Shown here: positions 24,300 to 33,639 of the stretch, piece by piece
Layout of the letters: each line of letters opens with the position of its first letter
Position numbering within the stretch: the first letter of the stretch is position 1
Assembly: GCA_964519895.1 (NCBI GenBank)
Contig: CAZFLE010000027.1
Coordinates: forward strand, 1-64,000
Reading direction: 5' to 3'
Length of the DNA stretch: 64,000 bases
Origin: CAYFPX01 sp964519895
GTDB lineage: Bacteria > Myxococcota_A > UBA796 > CAJQPC01
The notes under the pieces: model-generated
The model's input: only the letters and a program-made list of their open reading frames with translations
What the model was told of the DNA's origin: nothing
Databases searched by the model: none
Program-made: the position numbers and the translations under genes

Positions 24300-25222
24300 A
24301 GCGCCTGCTGTGGGCCCTGCTGTTGGCGGCACCCCCAGCCCTCGCGACCCGGGTTGCGCTCACGTCGGTGAAGTGCCCTCTGGATGGCACGGCGGTCCGG
24401 GTCTACGAGAAGCTCTCCGGCGACAACCGGGGCGGCTGGGACTCGGACATGGCCCGCTACTCCAGCCACGGCCAGTGGCGGACCTACGCCGTCTCCACCT
24501 GCCCGACCGAGTTCCTGACCCTGCTGGGCAAGGACTTCGAGCGGATCCGGCCCTCTGAGCTGGGCGCCATCGAAGCGGTCCTCGCCCCGTGGCGGGCCCG
24601 CTACACCGGGGCTGACCAGATCCCCGTGTGGGAGCGCTACGAGATCGCCGCCGACGTCTACCGCGCCTTGGGCTGGCCCGCGAGGGAGCTCGCCCAGCTC
24701 TACTTGGAGGGCAGCTGGACCGCCCGGGACCATGTGGTGGGTGTCTACACGGGCCTGGAGGGCCCCGAGGCCGCGCGAGCGCTGCTCGACGCCGGCCAGC
24801 AGGAGCTGGCCAAGGAGCTGGATCCGCCCACCCGCAAGATCGTCCTCCACAACCTCGCCCGGGTCGCGCACCGAGGGGGCTTCAATCGAGAACGGGACGC
24901 GCTGTTGGACCGATTCGAGGCGGTCGGTGATCTGACGGCCCAGGAACGGTCGGTGCTGACCGACTTCCGCCGCGTCTCGAGCGTGACTGAGCCCCACCTG
25001 CAGGACCTGGCCATCGCCGAGCTCGAGCGGGCGCTGGAAGGCACAGACCTGGACGAGGAGAGTCGCCTGCGCACCATCTACGTGCTGGCAGACCTCCACC
25101 GGCGCCGGGGACGCACAGGCGAGGCCACTGCCGGCTATGCCTTCGTGACCGCTTCCAGCGCCACCCCAGACGACATCCGACCGCTCGCAGCGTGGCTGGG
25201 GGCGGAGCTGTCCTTGGACTGA
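24296..25222 (+). CDS. Secreted DUF2225-like protein with helical repeats
   Basis: This encodes 308 residues; the start overlaps the preceding stop (ATGA). The signal peptide is ~1-17 (ends PPALAT). Residues ~22-80 resemble the Cys-containing head of DUF2225 proteins (SVKCPLDGTAVRVYE ... ARYSSHGQWRTYAVSTCP), with two cysteine clusters reduced to single cysteines. The rest is alpha-helical in ~35-residue units (residues ~120-300), consistent with TPR-like repeats. Function is unknown; DUF2225 proteins are often found with redox or sensory genes. The coupling with larBC and the HisKA protein suggests a shared pathway. Confidence 0.6.
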   Translation: MKRLLWALLLAAPPALATRVALTSVKCPLDGTAVRVYEKLSGDNRGGWDSDMARYSSHGQWRTYAVSTCPTEFLTLLGKDFERIRPSELGAIEAVLAPWRARYTGADQIPVWERYEIAADVYRALGWPARELAQLYLEGSWTARDHVVGVYTGLEGPEAARALLDAGQQELAKELDPPTRKIVLHNLARVAHRGGFNRERDALLDRFEAVGDLTAQERSVLTDFRRVSSVTEPHLQDLAIAELERALEGTDLDEESRLRTIYVLADLHRRRGRTGEATAGYAFVTASSATPDDIRPLAAWLGAELSLD

Positions 25223-25277
25223 ACGACGTTGCTGAGGCATACTCCTGGGACCGCACTTCGGTCCTTGGAGGGGCCCC

Positions 25278-26123
<846 letters not shown>

Positions 26124-26157
26124 GCTCGGGGGGGCCGACGCCGGGTGGTTCCAAACA

Positions 26158-26208
26158 GGGGTCAGGAACCTTTTGTTAAGCATTAGCAAGTCGGTCATGG
26201 ATCCCTAT
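26158..26208 (-). repeat. 51 bp REP-like repeat, copy B (inverted relative to copy A)
   Basis: This is the reverse complement of 7154-7204 over 51 bases, with a 30-base block fully identical (GGGGTCAGG through TTAAGCATTAGC) and differences confined mainly to an eight-base spacer. It lies 35 bases after the Asp-repeat lipoprotein gene. The rest of the 338-base gap before the next gene (26209-26461) holds several scattered GTCGC/GCGAC motifs but no gene or convincing promoter that I can identify. Confidence 0.75.
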
Positions 26209-26461
26209 GATCAGGCACTCTGAATCTGGGGCATGACTCCGGTTTGGACTGAATGTCGCTCGGGCTTCTTCCACGGCGGTGGCCAGGCCCATGCGCGGGG
26301 GGCCCAGGCTGGTGTCCAGCCACCACAGGGAGATCTGGTCGCGACATGGCTGTCGCGATCGGGGCGACTCAGGTGTCGCCGATCCGTGGATTCATGCGGG
26401 TCTGGCGACGTGGCCCGGCCTTTGCACCTGTCCGGGCCACACACCCTGGAGAGTCCTTCCC

Positions 26462-27778
26462 ATGCTCACCATGCTTGCCCTCGGTACGCTCAGCGCCCCC
26501 GCCCACGCCTTCTGCGGCACCTTTGTCGGCCAGTCCGGCAACGACCTGGTCAACCGGACCAGCGAGGTCATCCTGGCCCGCCAGGGCACGCGCACCACGC
26601 TGACCCTCACCAATGACTACGAAGGCTCATTGAGCCAGTTCGCCATGCTCATCCCCGTGCCCCAGATCCTCGAAGAGGACGATGTGCGCGTGCTGGCATC
26701 GTGGGTGCCGGAAGAGCTGGAGCGGTACTCGGGCCCACGGCTGGTCGAGTACACCTGTGACGACTTCCACGATCACTACTACCCGCGGTCCTTCTCACCC
26801 GGCTGCGCCTACGAATATGCGCTGACCGTCCAGGACGACGCCTACGAGGCGGGTGGCACGTCGGACACCGTCAACGTCGAGGCGGAGTTCGAGGTCGGTG
26901 AGTACGAGATCGTCATCCTGAGCGCAGAGGAATCCTCTGGCCTCCTGAACTGGCTCAGCGCCAACGGCTACAGCATCGACCCCGATGCCGAGGATCTGCT
27001 CCAGGAGTACATCGAGAGCGGCAGCTACTTCTTCGCGGCCAAGGTCGACCTGGCCGAGAACCTGGGCGACACCACCCTGTCCCCGCTGCAGTTCTCCTAT
27101 GACAGCGAGGTCTTCTCGCTGCCCATCCGGCTGGGCACCGTGAACTCCCCCGGCGAGCAGGACCTGATCGTCTACGCCCTGACCGACTGGCAAGACGGCC
27201 AGCTGGGCATCGCCAACTACCCAGAGCGTGAGCTCTCGGACAACGAGTGCATGCTCGACGGCGACCTGGACTTCGACGACTGGTACGCCGACGCGGTGTC
27301 AGACGCTCTGTCTGGAGACGAAGAGGCCGGCTGGCTCTTCGAGTACGGCTGGGCCCCCTACCACTGCGATCCCTGCCCCGACGGCGAGGCCCTGTCGGAC
27401 AGCCTGGTCCAGGAGCTGGGCTTCTCCAACGGCTCCTGGTCGGCCTACTTCAGTCGGATTCGCATGCGCTACACGCCGGAACAGGCCACCGAAGACCTGG
27501 TGCTCTACGCCACCGGCATCACCGACAATGAACAGGTCCGCATCATCCAGCACAACGAGAGCCTGGAGGACCGCTTCCCCATCTGTGACGAGGGGTTTGT
27601 CACGGACAACCCGGGGGACTGTGAAGACGAGTTCAGCGACCTCACCCGCCAGGAGCGCAGCGACTACCGGTCCGAGAACCGGGAGGGCTGCGCCACCCTG
27701 GAGGGCCGAGAGCGAGGCCTGGCACTGCTCCTGACTGTCATGGGCGGCCTGGCCATTCGCAGGCGTCGCCAGACCTGA
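26462..27778 (+). CDS. DUF2330 exported protein with C-terminal membrane anchor
   Basis: This encodes 438 residues; ATG 26462 has GGAGAG eight bases upstream. The signal peptide is ~1-18 (ends SAPAHAFCG). DUF2330 hallmarks follow: FCGTFVGQSGNDLVNRTSEV, then TLTNDYEGSLSQFAMLIPVPQIL at ~40-75, and scattered Cys pairs (CDPCPDG, CEDEF). The C-terminus ends GLALLLTVMGGLAIRRRRQT, a hydrophobic segment plus Arg cluster like MYXO-CTERM or PEP-CTERM sorting tails, but without a clear GC motif. It is a probable surface or outer-membrane-linked protein of unknown function. Confidence 0.85.
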   Translation: MLTMLALGTLSAPAHAFCGTFVGQSGNDLVNRTSEVILARQGTRTTLTLTNDYEGSLSQFAMLIPVPQILEEDDVRVLASWVPEELERYSGPRLVEYTCDDFHDHYYPRSFSPGCAYEYALTVQDDAYEAGGTSDTVNVEAEFEVGEYEIVILSAEESSGLLNWLSANGYSIDPDAEDLLQEYIESGSYFFAAKVDLAENLGDTTLSPLQFSYDSEVFSLPIRLGTVNSPGEQDLIVYALTDWQDGQLGIANYPERELSDNECMLDGDLDFDDWYADAVSDALSGDEEAGWLFEYGWAPYHCDPCPDGEALSDSLVQELGFSNGSWSAYFSRIRMRYTPEQATEDLVLYATGITDNEQVRIIQHNESLEDRFPICDEGFVTDNPGDCEDEFSDLTRQERSDYRSENREGCATLEGRERGLALLLTVMGGLAIRRRRQT

Positions 27779-27789
27779 TTCCAGTCCCT

Positions 27790-27843
27790 GACTCTGGCGT
27801 TTCCTCCCAGAGTCGGCCCCGGGCGCCCAGCGGCGCCCGGGGC
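27790..27843. terminator. Double hairpin, bidirectional terminator between convergent genes
   Basis: Two perfect stems are in tandem: GACTCTGG/CCAGAGTC (27790-27797 with 27807-27814) and GCCCCGGGCGCC/GGCGCCCGGGGC (27816-27827 with 27832-27843, loop CAGC, 12 bp). They lie in the 91 bases between the stop at 27778 and the convergent stop at 27870. No T-run follows, but the 12-bp GC stem is very stable. Confidence 0.75.
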
Positions 27844-27869
27844 TCCGTCGATCCGCGTGACCGCCCCGG

Positions 27870-28730
27870 TCAGAGCGGCGGCGTGGCCTGACCGTCCGTG
27901 TCCCGGCCCCAGCAGCTCAGCGCCCCCAGAGTGTCCTGGGCACAGGTGTGGTACCCGCCTGCGGTCACGTCGGAGAACACCCAGGCCGGGGCATTGCCCT
28001 GCTTGTCGCCGTTGTCGCCCCAACAGGTCACGAGCTGATCCACGGTCAGCGCACAGGCGTGGTACACGCCCAGGCTCACGCGGACAAAGCTCCCGGACGT
28101 GGGGGTCGAGTCGGCCAGCTCCCCGTCTCCCCAGCACACCAGACTCCCGTCGGTCCGCACCGCACAGGCCTGGGCCGCCCCCAAGTCCACGTGCTGGAAC
28201 TCGCCCTCGGGCACCTGGCTCACGACCTCCTGGGTGGGGCCCATGCAGGACAGGGAGCCGTCCGTGCCCAAGGCGCAGGTGTTGTGGCGGCCGGCGTCCA
28301 CGTGGGCCAGGGGCGCGTCGGGCAGGACCAGGCGGTCATAGGCGTCCCGCCCCCAGCAGGCGCCGCTCTCCCCGGGGGTCCAGGCACAGGCGTGGAAGCC
28401 GCCGGCCACCACCTGTTCATAGGCGTCGGTCGGCGGGCTGCCCTGACCCTCGTCGTTGACGCCCCAGCAGAACGGGGCCCCGACCCCATCGACGATGGCG
28501 CAGGTGAAGTCGTTGCCCGCGCTGACGGTGGTGTAGGTGCCGTCGGGGGCCGACGCCTGGCCGTCGTCGTCCAGCCCCCAGCACGACACGGTGCCGTCGT
28601 CGAGCAGGGCGCAGGTGTGGCGCACACCGGCCTCGACCTGGACCGGGACCGCCAGCACGCCCGTGCCCGTGTCGCCGCTGTCGGTCGCGGTCGGGTCGCC
28701 GCCGCAGCCCATTAGGATCAGGGCGATCAA
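27870..28730 (-). CDS. RCC1-like repeat lipoprotein
   Basis: This encodes 286 residues. The only sensible start is TTG 28730, which overlaps the stop of the glutathione reductase gene (TTGA) and gives a very short signal, MIALILMGC, with a lipobox at LMGC. About six repeats of ~45 residues follow, each with the VxAGxxHTCAL..DGxVxCWG signature of RCC1/BNR-like propellers (for example GVRHTCALLDDGTVSCWG, GVYHACALTVDQLVTCWG). The paired cysteines in each blade are typical of exported versions. It is probably a lipid-anchored beta-propeller; a binding partner cannot be named. Confidence 0.8.
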   Translation of the reverse strand: MIALILMGCGGDPTATDSGDTGTGVLAVPVQVEAGVRHTCALLDDGTVSCWGLDDDGQASAPDGTYTTVSAGNDFTCAIVDGVGAPFCWGVNDEGQGSPPTDAYEQVVAGGFHACAWTPGESGACWGRDAYDRLVLPDAPLAHVDAGRHNTCALGTDGSLSCMGPTQEVVSQVPEGEFQHVDLGAAQACAVRTDGSLVCWGDGELADSTPTSGSFVRVSLGVYHACALTVDQLVTCWGDNGDKQGNAPAWVFSDVTAGGYHTCAQDTLGALSCWGRDTDGQATPPL

Positions 28731-30082
28731 GACGACACCGGCGTGCGCATGGTCACGAACTCCTCGGCAGCGGTCGGGTGGATGCCGATGGTCGCATCGA
28801 ACACGGCCTTGGTGGCGCCGCACTTGAGCGCGACCGCCAGCCCCTGGATGATCTCGCCGGCGTCGGGACCCACCATGTGGCACCCGAGCACCTTGTCCGA
28901 CTGTCGGTCGACCACCAGCTTCATGAGCGTGCGCTCGGTGACGTCGGTCATGGTGAGCTTCATAGGTCGGAACTCGGACCGGTAGATCACCACGTCGTGG
29001 TCCAGCCGGGCCTCCTCTTCTGTCAGGCCCACCGTGGCGATGGGCGGCTGGCTGAAGATCGCCGTGGGGATGAACGTGTAGTCGACACAGTCCACGTCCA
29101 GGCCGCCGAAGTGGTGGCGGGCGACGTACATGCCCTCGGCGAGCGCGACGGGGGTGAGCTGCACGTGGTCGATCACGTCGCCCACGGCCAGGATGGACGG
29201 GACCGTCGTGACGTAGTCGGTGTCGACCACGATGCCCTGCCGTGGGCTCAGCTCGACGCCCACCCGCTCCAGCCCCAGGCCCCGGGTCAGCGGCAGACGT
29301 CCCGTGGCGAAGAGCACGCAGTCGGCCCGCAGGGTCGTGCCGTCGGTGAGGTGGCAGACCCGCTCCTCGCCGTCCAGAGTGATCGACTCGACGTTTAGCT
29401 GGAAGCGCAGGTCCACCCCCTTCTTGCGGATCTCGTCGGCGACGAAGGTGCGCACGTCGCGGTCGAAGCGCCGCAGGAAGAGCTCCCGCCGGTAGAGCTG
29501 GGTCACCTGGCTGCCCAGGCCGTTGAAGATGCCGGCGAACTCCACGGCGATGTAGCCCCCGCCCACGACCACCACCCGCTCGGGTAGCGTGGTCAGGTGG
29601 AAGGCCTCGTTGCTGGTGATCGCGTGCTCGATGCCGGGGATGCGGGGCATCCAAGGCCACGAACCGGTGGCGATGAGGATCTTGTCGGTGGTCAGGGTGC
29701 GCTCGCCCACAGAGACCGCGTGGGGACCGGCGACCGTGCCCCGTCCCTCGACGATCTCGACCCCCGCCTTGCCCAGGATGCGCCCGTAGACCCCGTTGAG
29801 CCGGGCGATCTCGGCGTCCTTGTTGTCCAGCATCCCCGACCACTCGAACGACGGATCCCCGAGCTTCCAGCCGTAGCCAGCCGCTTGGCGAAACTCGTCG
29901 GAGAAGTGGCTGCCGTAGACGAAGAGCTTCTTGGGCACGCACCCCACGTTCACGCAGGTGCCGCCCAGGTAGCGCTCCTCGATCACCGCCACGCGGGCCC
30001 CGAATGCAGCCGCCATGCGCGACGCCCGAACACCGCCCGAGCCCGCGCCGATCACCACCAGGTCGTAGTCGAAGTCACTCAT
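28727..30082 (-). CDS. gor: Glutathione-disulfide reductase
   Basis: This encodes 451 residues, the full length of the family. It reduces oxidised glutathione with NADPH in the cytoplasm. It shows the FAD-binding IGAGSGG (~11-17), the redox-active disulphide GGTCVNVGCVPKK (Cys43, Cys48), the NADPH-binding VVGGGYIAVEFAG (~175), VLFATGR, the second FAD motif ILAVGDV, and the C-terminal catalytic His in IGIHPTAAEE. VPKK after the second Cys and the arginines after the NADPH motif favour glutathione reductase over lipoamide dehydrogenase. Related mycothione or trypanothione reductases are the alternatives. Confidence 0.9.
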   Translation of the reverse strand: MSDFDYDLVVIGAGSGGVRASRMAAAFGARVAVIEERYLGGTCVNVGCVPKKLFVYGSHFSDEFRQAAGYGWKLGDPSFEWSGMLDNKDAEIARLNGVYGRILGKAGVEIVEGRGTVAGPHAVSVGERTLTTDKILIATGSWPWMPRIPGIEHAITSNEAFHLTTLPERVVVVGGGYIAVEFAGIFNGLGSQVTQLYRRELFLRRFDRDVRTFVADEIRKKGVDLRFQLNVESITLDGEERVCHLTDGTTLRADCVLFATGRLPLTRGLGLERVGVELSPRQGIVVDTDYVTTVPSILAVGDVIDHVQLTPVALAEGMYVARHHFGGLDVDCVDYTFIPTAIFSQPPIATVGLTEEEARLDHDVVIYRSEFRPMKLTMTDVTERTLMKLVVDRQSDKVLGCHMVGPDAGEIIQGLAVALKCGATKAVFDATIGIHPTAAEEFVTMRTPVSS

Positions 30083-30242
30083 GGAGCCGGCCTATCGCGG
30101 TTGGAGCCGAAGCAGGCGGCGTGGTCAGTCCAGAGGCTCGTCGCCTTGGCACAGGCCCGGGGAGGGGTCGCGGCGTTCCATGGCCCTGGAGAGAGCAAGG
30201 CCTGTGCCGGGGCCCTGTCCGGGCCCAACCCACTGGAATCAG

Positions 30243-31004
30243 TCATTCACCGTGGGGCCAGGACGTCTCCGAACGACGGCGCCTGTCTCTGGAGAACGAC
30301 AACCAGCCGAGGGCCAGCAGGCCCCACAACAGCAAGGGAGAGGACCGGGTGGACCCGCTCGCGCTCTGGCAGCCAGAGGAGGCGCTGTCCGCAGACGTCC
30401 CGGTCGCTTCCGTGGACTCCCCGGGGGCCACGCTGACCGGATCGCTGTCGATCTGACCGTCCCCGTCGGTGTCCCGCCCCAGCGTCGCTCCGCTCGAGAC
30501 GTCCTGGGCCAGGTCCTGGGCCTCCTGGTCGTCGCCGCCAAAGTCCACCTCTTCGCCCTCGCCGCCCAGCTCCTCGATGAGCGCGGCGTCGACCGGCAGG
30601 GGCACCCCCACCAGCAGCTGGTCGCCGTCGACCTGGAAGCCCTGTTCGAGGACCAGGTCGTCGGGCGACATGGCGAAGCCGAAGCCCGTGCCGTCGGTCG
30701 TGACCCCGGCGATGTCCAGCCCGTCGAGCTCGGCGACCACGCTGCAGTACTCCCCGGCCTCGACCTGGACAGGCCAGGTGGGCGCCGCCAGCAGGTCCAG
30801 CTCAAGGCCGAGCACGATCCGCTCCACGTCTCCACCACAGGTTCCCAGCTCGACGGCGGCCACGTCGAGCACGGCCCCGGCGAGCACGACGTCGTCGGGC
30901 ACGTCGGTCCCCGTGAAGTCCAGCTTGCCCGGGTTGCCCACCGCCGTCCCGCTGGCCGGGTCCCCGGTGCAGGCGAACAGCGACAGCAGCAGGACGGGGG
31001 TCAT
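30243..31004 (-). CDS. Lipoprotein with MYXO-CTERM-like C-terminal tail
   Basis: This encodes 253 residues. The N-terminal signal MTPVLLLSLFACTGD gives a lipobox (LFAC, Cys12). The central ~170 residues form an acidic, beta-rich domain with a DTDGDGQIDSD calcium-loop motif (~185). The C-terminus has SGCQSASGS, then LLLWGLLALGWLSFS and RDRRRR, the three-part plan of MYXO-CTERM sorting signals cleaved by myxosortases. Having both anchors is unusual. The start overlaps the stop of the TIGR02147 gene (ATGA), so it is coupled to the regulator. Confidence 0.75.
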   Translation of the reverse strand: MTPVLLLSLFACTGDPASGTAVGNPGKLDFTGTDVPDDVVLAGAVLDVAAVELGTCGGDVERIVLGLELDLLAAPTWPVQVEAGEYCSVVAELDGLDIAGVTTDGTGFGFAMSPDDLVLEQGFQVDGDQLLVGVPLPVDAALIEELGGEGEEVDFGGDDQEAQDLAQDVSSGATLGRDTDGDGQIDSDPVSVAPGESTEATGTSADSASSGCQSASGSTRSSPLLLWGLLALGWLSFSRDRRRRSETSWPHGE

Positions 31005-31855
31005 GAGGCCTCGGGGGAGCGGGTGAGGGGGAAGAGCTGCAGGTTCACCTGGTACACCCGTTCCGTGGCAGCTGCCTGGTCATCGCACAGGTTCAACAGG
31101 CGCTCCTGGAAGGCATTCAGCTCTTCCTTGAGCCTGGGCACCAGCGCCGCCGGGATGCCCACCGTGACGGCGCACAGGTGGCGTTCCTCGGGATCGATAC
31201 CCTCGATGGCATCCCCGGCGCGGGCGATCATCTCCCGGTGGTAGTTGTGGGCTGCCAGCCCGGCGACCTCGTGAGGGGTGACCACGGAGACCTCTGCCGG
31301 CTGCAGCGCGCCGGTGGCATCGGCCGCCAGCATTCCGAGGGCCTTGAGCGTGCCCAGAGCATCCCGGGCCTGGGACTGGGTGATCGTGGGCACGAGCTGC
31401 CGGGAGAGCCAGGCGGGATCGTCTCGGAAGTCCGCACGGTGGGCCAGCTCGCGGGTCGCCGGGATGTACCAGTTCGACAGGTAGCGCATCATCGAGCCAT
31501 CCAGCGGCCTGGCACGGCGGAACCGGCGGCTGGCGTTCACCCGCTCCCAGGCGTCGTTCTTGGCGGCCACCGTCTCGGCCTGATCCAGGTGGACCAGGGC
31601 CTCGAAGAACCGGGCTTCTTCCTGGGAGAGGCCGAGAGCGCGGATGAAGCCTTCGGTCGTGCGCTGGGACAGGTTGCGGTTGCCCTTGATCACCTCGTTC
31701 AGCAATGACGGGGAGCGGATCCCCGCGCTTCGCGCGAACACACGGTGGCTGTAGCGGTGATCCGCGGCTTTCTGCGCATCGAACCACCCCCGCAACCAGC
31801 TGCGGTAGTCGATGGTCTGGAACAGGTCGGGGCCCGGGACGCGTCTCACGGCCAT
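31001..31855 (-). CDS. TIGR02147 family protein (putative transcriptional regulator)
   Basis: This encodes 284 residues from ATG 31855; a TTG at 31891 is an alternative without a better ribosome site. The family pattern is clear: DYRSWLRGWFDAQK, YSHRVFARSAGIRSPSLLNEVIKGNRNLSQRTTEGFIRALGL (an HTH-like N-terminus, ~30-75), FFEALVHLDQAET, and a C-terminal half ending QVNLQLFPLT. TIGR02147 proteins are found mainly in Fibrobacter, Myxococcota and Bdellovibrionota, and are thought to be DNA-binding regulators. Upstream lie repeated GGATA/TATCC half-sites, and the divergent gene cluster at 31982-35570 is the likely target. Confidence 0.85.
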   Translation of the reverse strand: MAVRRVPGPDLFQTIDYRSWLRGWFDAQKAADHRYSHRVFARSAGIRSPSLLNEVIKGNRNLSQRTTEGFIRALGLSQEEARFFEALVHLDQAETVAAKNDAWERVNASRRFRRARPLDGSMMRYLSNWYIPATRELAHRADFRDDPAWLSRQLVPTITQSQARDALGTLKALGMLAADATGALQPAEVSVVTPHEVAGLAAHNYHREMIARAGDAIEGIDPEERHLCAVTVGIPAALVPRLKEELNAFQERLLNLCDDQAAATERVYQVNLQLFPLTRSPEAS

Positions 31856-31981
31856 GGATATATCCGAAGATATTCGACTTGGATACATCAATGACTAACA
31901 AATCGCGCATGTATGCCATTTGGATACGTTTTTTTGTATCCACTCAATACGCATTCGTATTCACATGAGTACAGTTCACCC
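31856..31981. promoter_or_regulatory. AT-rich divergent control region with GGATAY half-sites
   Basis: This 126-base AT-rich segment separates the TIGR02147 gene from the divergent surface cluster. It contains GGATATATCC (31856-31865, perfect palindrome touching the start codon), GGATAC (31881-31886), GGATAC-N8-GTATCC (31922-31941) and AATACG-CATT-CGTATT (31946-31961). Recurring GGATA(C/T) half-sites suggest a binding site array, probably for the TIGR02147 protein itself. Confidence 0.6.
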
Positions 31982-33064
31982 ATGCTCTTCCCCATGCTCG
32001 CCACCCTGCTCACCGGCGCCGTCCAGGCCCAGAGCCCGGACCCCCAGGTCATCCAGGTCCGGGCGGACACGGTCCTGGTCGGCACCCCCGGAGAGGGCTG
32101 GACACCGGGCCAGACGGTCGCCGTCTACGTGGCCGAGGCGCGACCAGATCCCCGCACAGACGAGCCTGTCCAGGGCTTGCGCTACGCGGGGGACGCCCGG
32201 ATCGTCTGGGTCGGTCCCGAGCTGGTCGCACTGGTCCTGGCCTATCCGGTCGCCATCGCCGCGGGCACGCCCGTGCGCCTCGGGTCCCCTCAGGGCGGCG
32301 AGCCCACGCCGGCCTGGCAAGCGCCGGCCCCGGTCGCTGCAGCCCCCCCACCTGAGCCTCCCGCAGAGCCCAGGCCGCCGTCCGGGCTCGTCCAGGGCCT
32401 CATGGCAGTCCACCTGGGCCAGGTCCACGACGACGACGCGACCTGGCCCCAGGCGCTTGCCTTGGAAGGTGGCCTCATCGGCGATGGCTACGACACCGGC
32501 GCCGGCTGGGGCGCGGTCGCCTGGTCCCTGCGCCCCCCTGAGGGCCCGGGGCGCGTCGAGGTGCGCCTGGAGGGCCTTCGGGGCGAGCGCTGGGTCACGG
32601 GCAAGGGCGACGAGCCCCACGCCACTGAGCCCGCGGTCGGGTACTGGCTCCTGACCCGGGTGGACACAGCCGGGGTCGGCCTTGCGGCCTATGGCGTGCT
32701 CGGCGCCGGCGTGGACGACGTCGGCCCCGGCGTGGCCCTGGGGGCCGGCCTGCGCTCGGGCCACCCGGATCGGACGCGGATCGAGCTGTCGTGGCAAGGA
32801 CGAGGCCGCATGGGCCAGCGCTTCGTCCTCGATGGCCGGGTCGCCTTGCGCGACGACCTGCGTGTCGGCGTGCGCGCCCGGGCCGGCACCCTGCCGGTGC
32901 ACCAGGGCGACTTCCTCCAGTGGCGAGCCGACGGGGCCTTGGTGGTGGATGCCGTGGTTCGGCAGCGCATCGCCCTCCAGTGGGCGCTGGGCGCCGGTGG
33001 GTACGACCTGCCCTGGCGGGACCTGGGACTGGTGGCCGACGGCCGCGTGGAGGTGCGCTGGTGA
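31982..33064 (+). CDS. Exported protein, N-terminal domain plus predicted beta-barrel
   Basis: This encodes 360 residues from ATG 31982. The signal peptide is ~1-18 (ends GAVQAQS). An N-terminal beta-rich domain (~20-105) is joined by a Pro/Ala linker (~115-140) to a C-terminal half with regular amphipathic strands ending in GRVEVRW, consistent with an outer-membrane barrel that closes on Trp. No named family is recognised. It overlaps the next gene by one base (TGATG), starting a three-gene operon divergent from the TIGR02147 regulator. Confidence 0.6.
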   Translation: MLFPMLATLLTGAVQAQSPDPQVIQVRADTVLVGTPGEGWTPGQTVAVYVAEARPDPRTDEPVQGLRYAGDARIVWVGPELVALVLAYPVAIAAGTPVRLGSPQGGEPTPAWQAPAPVAAAPPPEPPAEPRPPSGLVQGLMAVHLGQVHDDDATWPQALALEGGLIGDGYDTGAGWGAVAWSLRPPEGPGRVEVRLEGLRGERWVTGKGDEPHATEPAVGYWLLTRVDTAGVGLAAYGVLGAGVDDVGPGVALGAGLRSGHPDRTRIELSWQGRGRMGQRFVLDGRVALRDDLRVGVRARAGTLPVHQGDFLQWRADGALVVDAVVRQRIALQWALGAGGYDLPWRDLGLVADGRVEVRW

Positions 33065-33639
33065 TGTTCTGGATGACCCTGGCCGCACCCGCTCTTGCGG
33101 TGGGCTTCTCGGCCGAGACAGCCCTGATCTCGTCCTTCGGGCCCGACGCCTACGGCACGCTGCACCTGCAGCTCGCCGCGGGTCCGGAGCTCGAGTGCGG
33201 CGCCTTGGTCATCGGCGGTACCCAGCCCGGCGTGTTGGCCACCGGCGCCCGCACCTTGCACCTGGGGGAGCGTCTGGCTCTGCGGGGCGAAGTCCGCCTG
33301 GGCATGCTGCGGGAACAGGGGCCCTCGGGTGGGTTTCGCCTGAGCGGCGACCTGGACCTGGACCGGCTCCATGCCGTCGCCGGGGTGGACTGGATCGCCC
33401 GGATGGGCGTGCGGCTGGAGGGCGGCGTGGACGCGCCCCTGCGCGACGGCCTGGTGGTCCAGCCGCGGCTACAGCTGGAGACCTGGGCCGGCCAGCGGGA
33501 TCCCGCTCTGCGCGTGGCGCTGGGCTTCAGCTTGGCGACAGGGGATCGGGGCTGGGTGCGCATCGCAGCGTCGGTGGGCGGACGCGACGTGCACCACATG
33601 GGCCCGGGGATGACCCTGGCCGTCGGGAGGACGCCGTGA
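33064..33639 (+). CDS. Small exported beta-rich protein
   Basis: This encodes 191 residues from ATG 33064 (a GTG one codon earlier is also possible). The N-terminus MFWMTLAAPALAVG is a short signal. The mature part alternates strands (LHLQLAAGPELECGALVIGG, LHLGERLALRGEVRLGML, LRVALGFSLATGDRGWVRIAASVGG) like a small eight-stranded barrel. The family is not recognised. It overlaps both neighbours by one base, so the three products are likely made in fixed ratio. Confidence 0.55.
   Translation: MFWMTLAAPALAVGFSAETALISSFGPDAYGTLHLQLAAGPELECGALVIGGTQPGVLATGARTLHLGERLALRGEVRLGMLREQGPSGGFRLSGDLDLDRLHAVAGVDWIARMGVRLEGGVDAPLRDGLVVQPRLQLETWAGQRDPALRVALGFSLATGDRGWVRIAASVGGRDVHHMGPGMTLAVGRTP

Noticed and set aside
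26209..26461. A possible 77-residue minus-strand gene in the intergenic space
   Set aside because: Its product is low-complexity and Arg/Pro-rich, with no ribosome site; the region looks non-coding.
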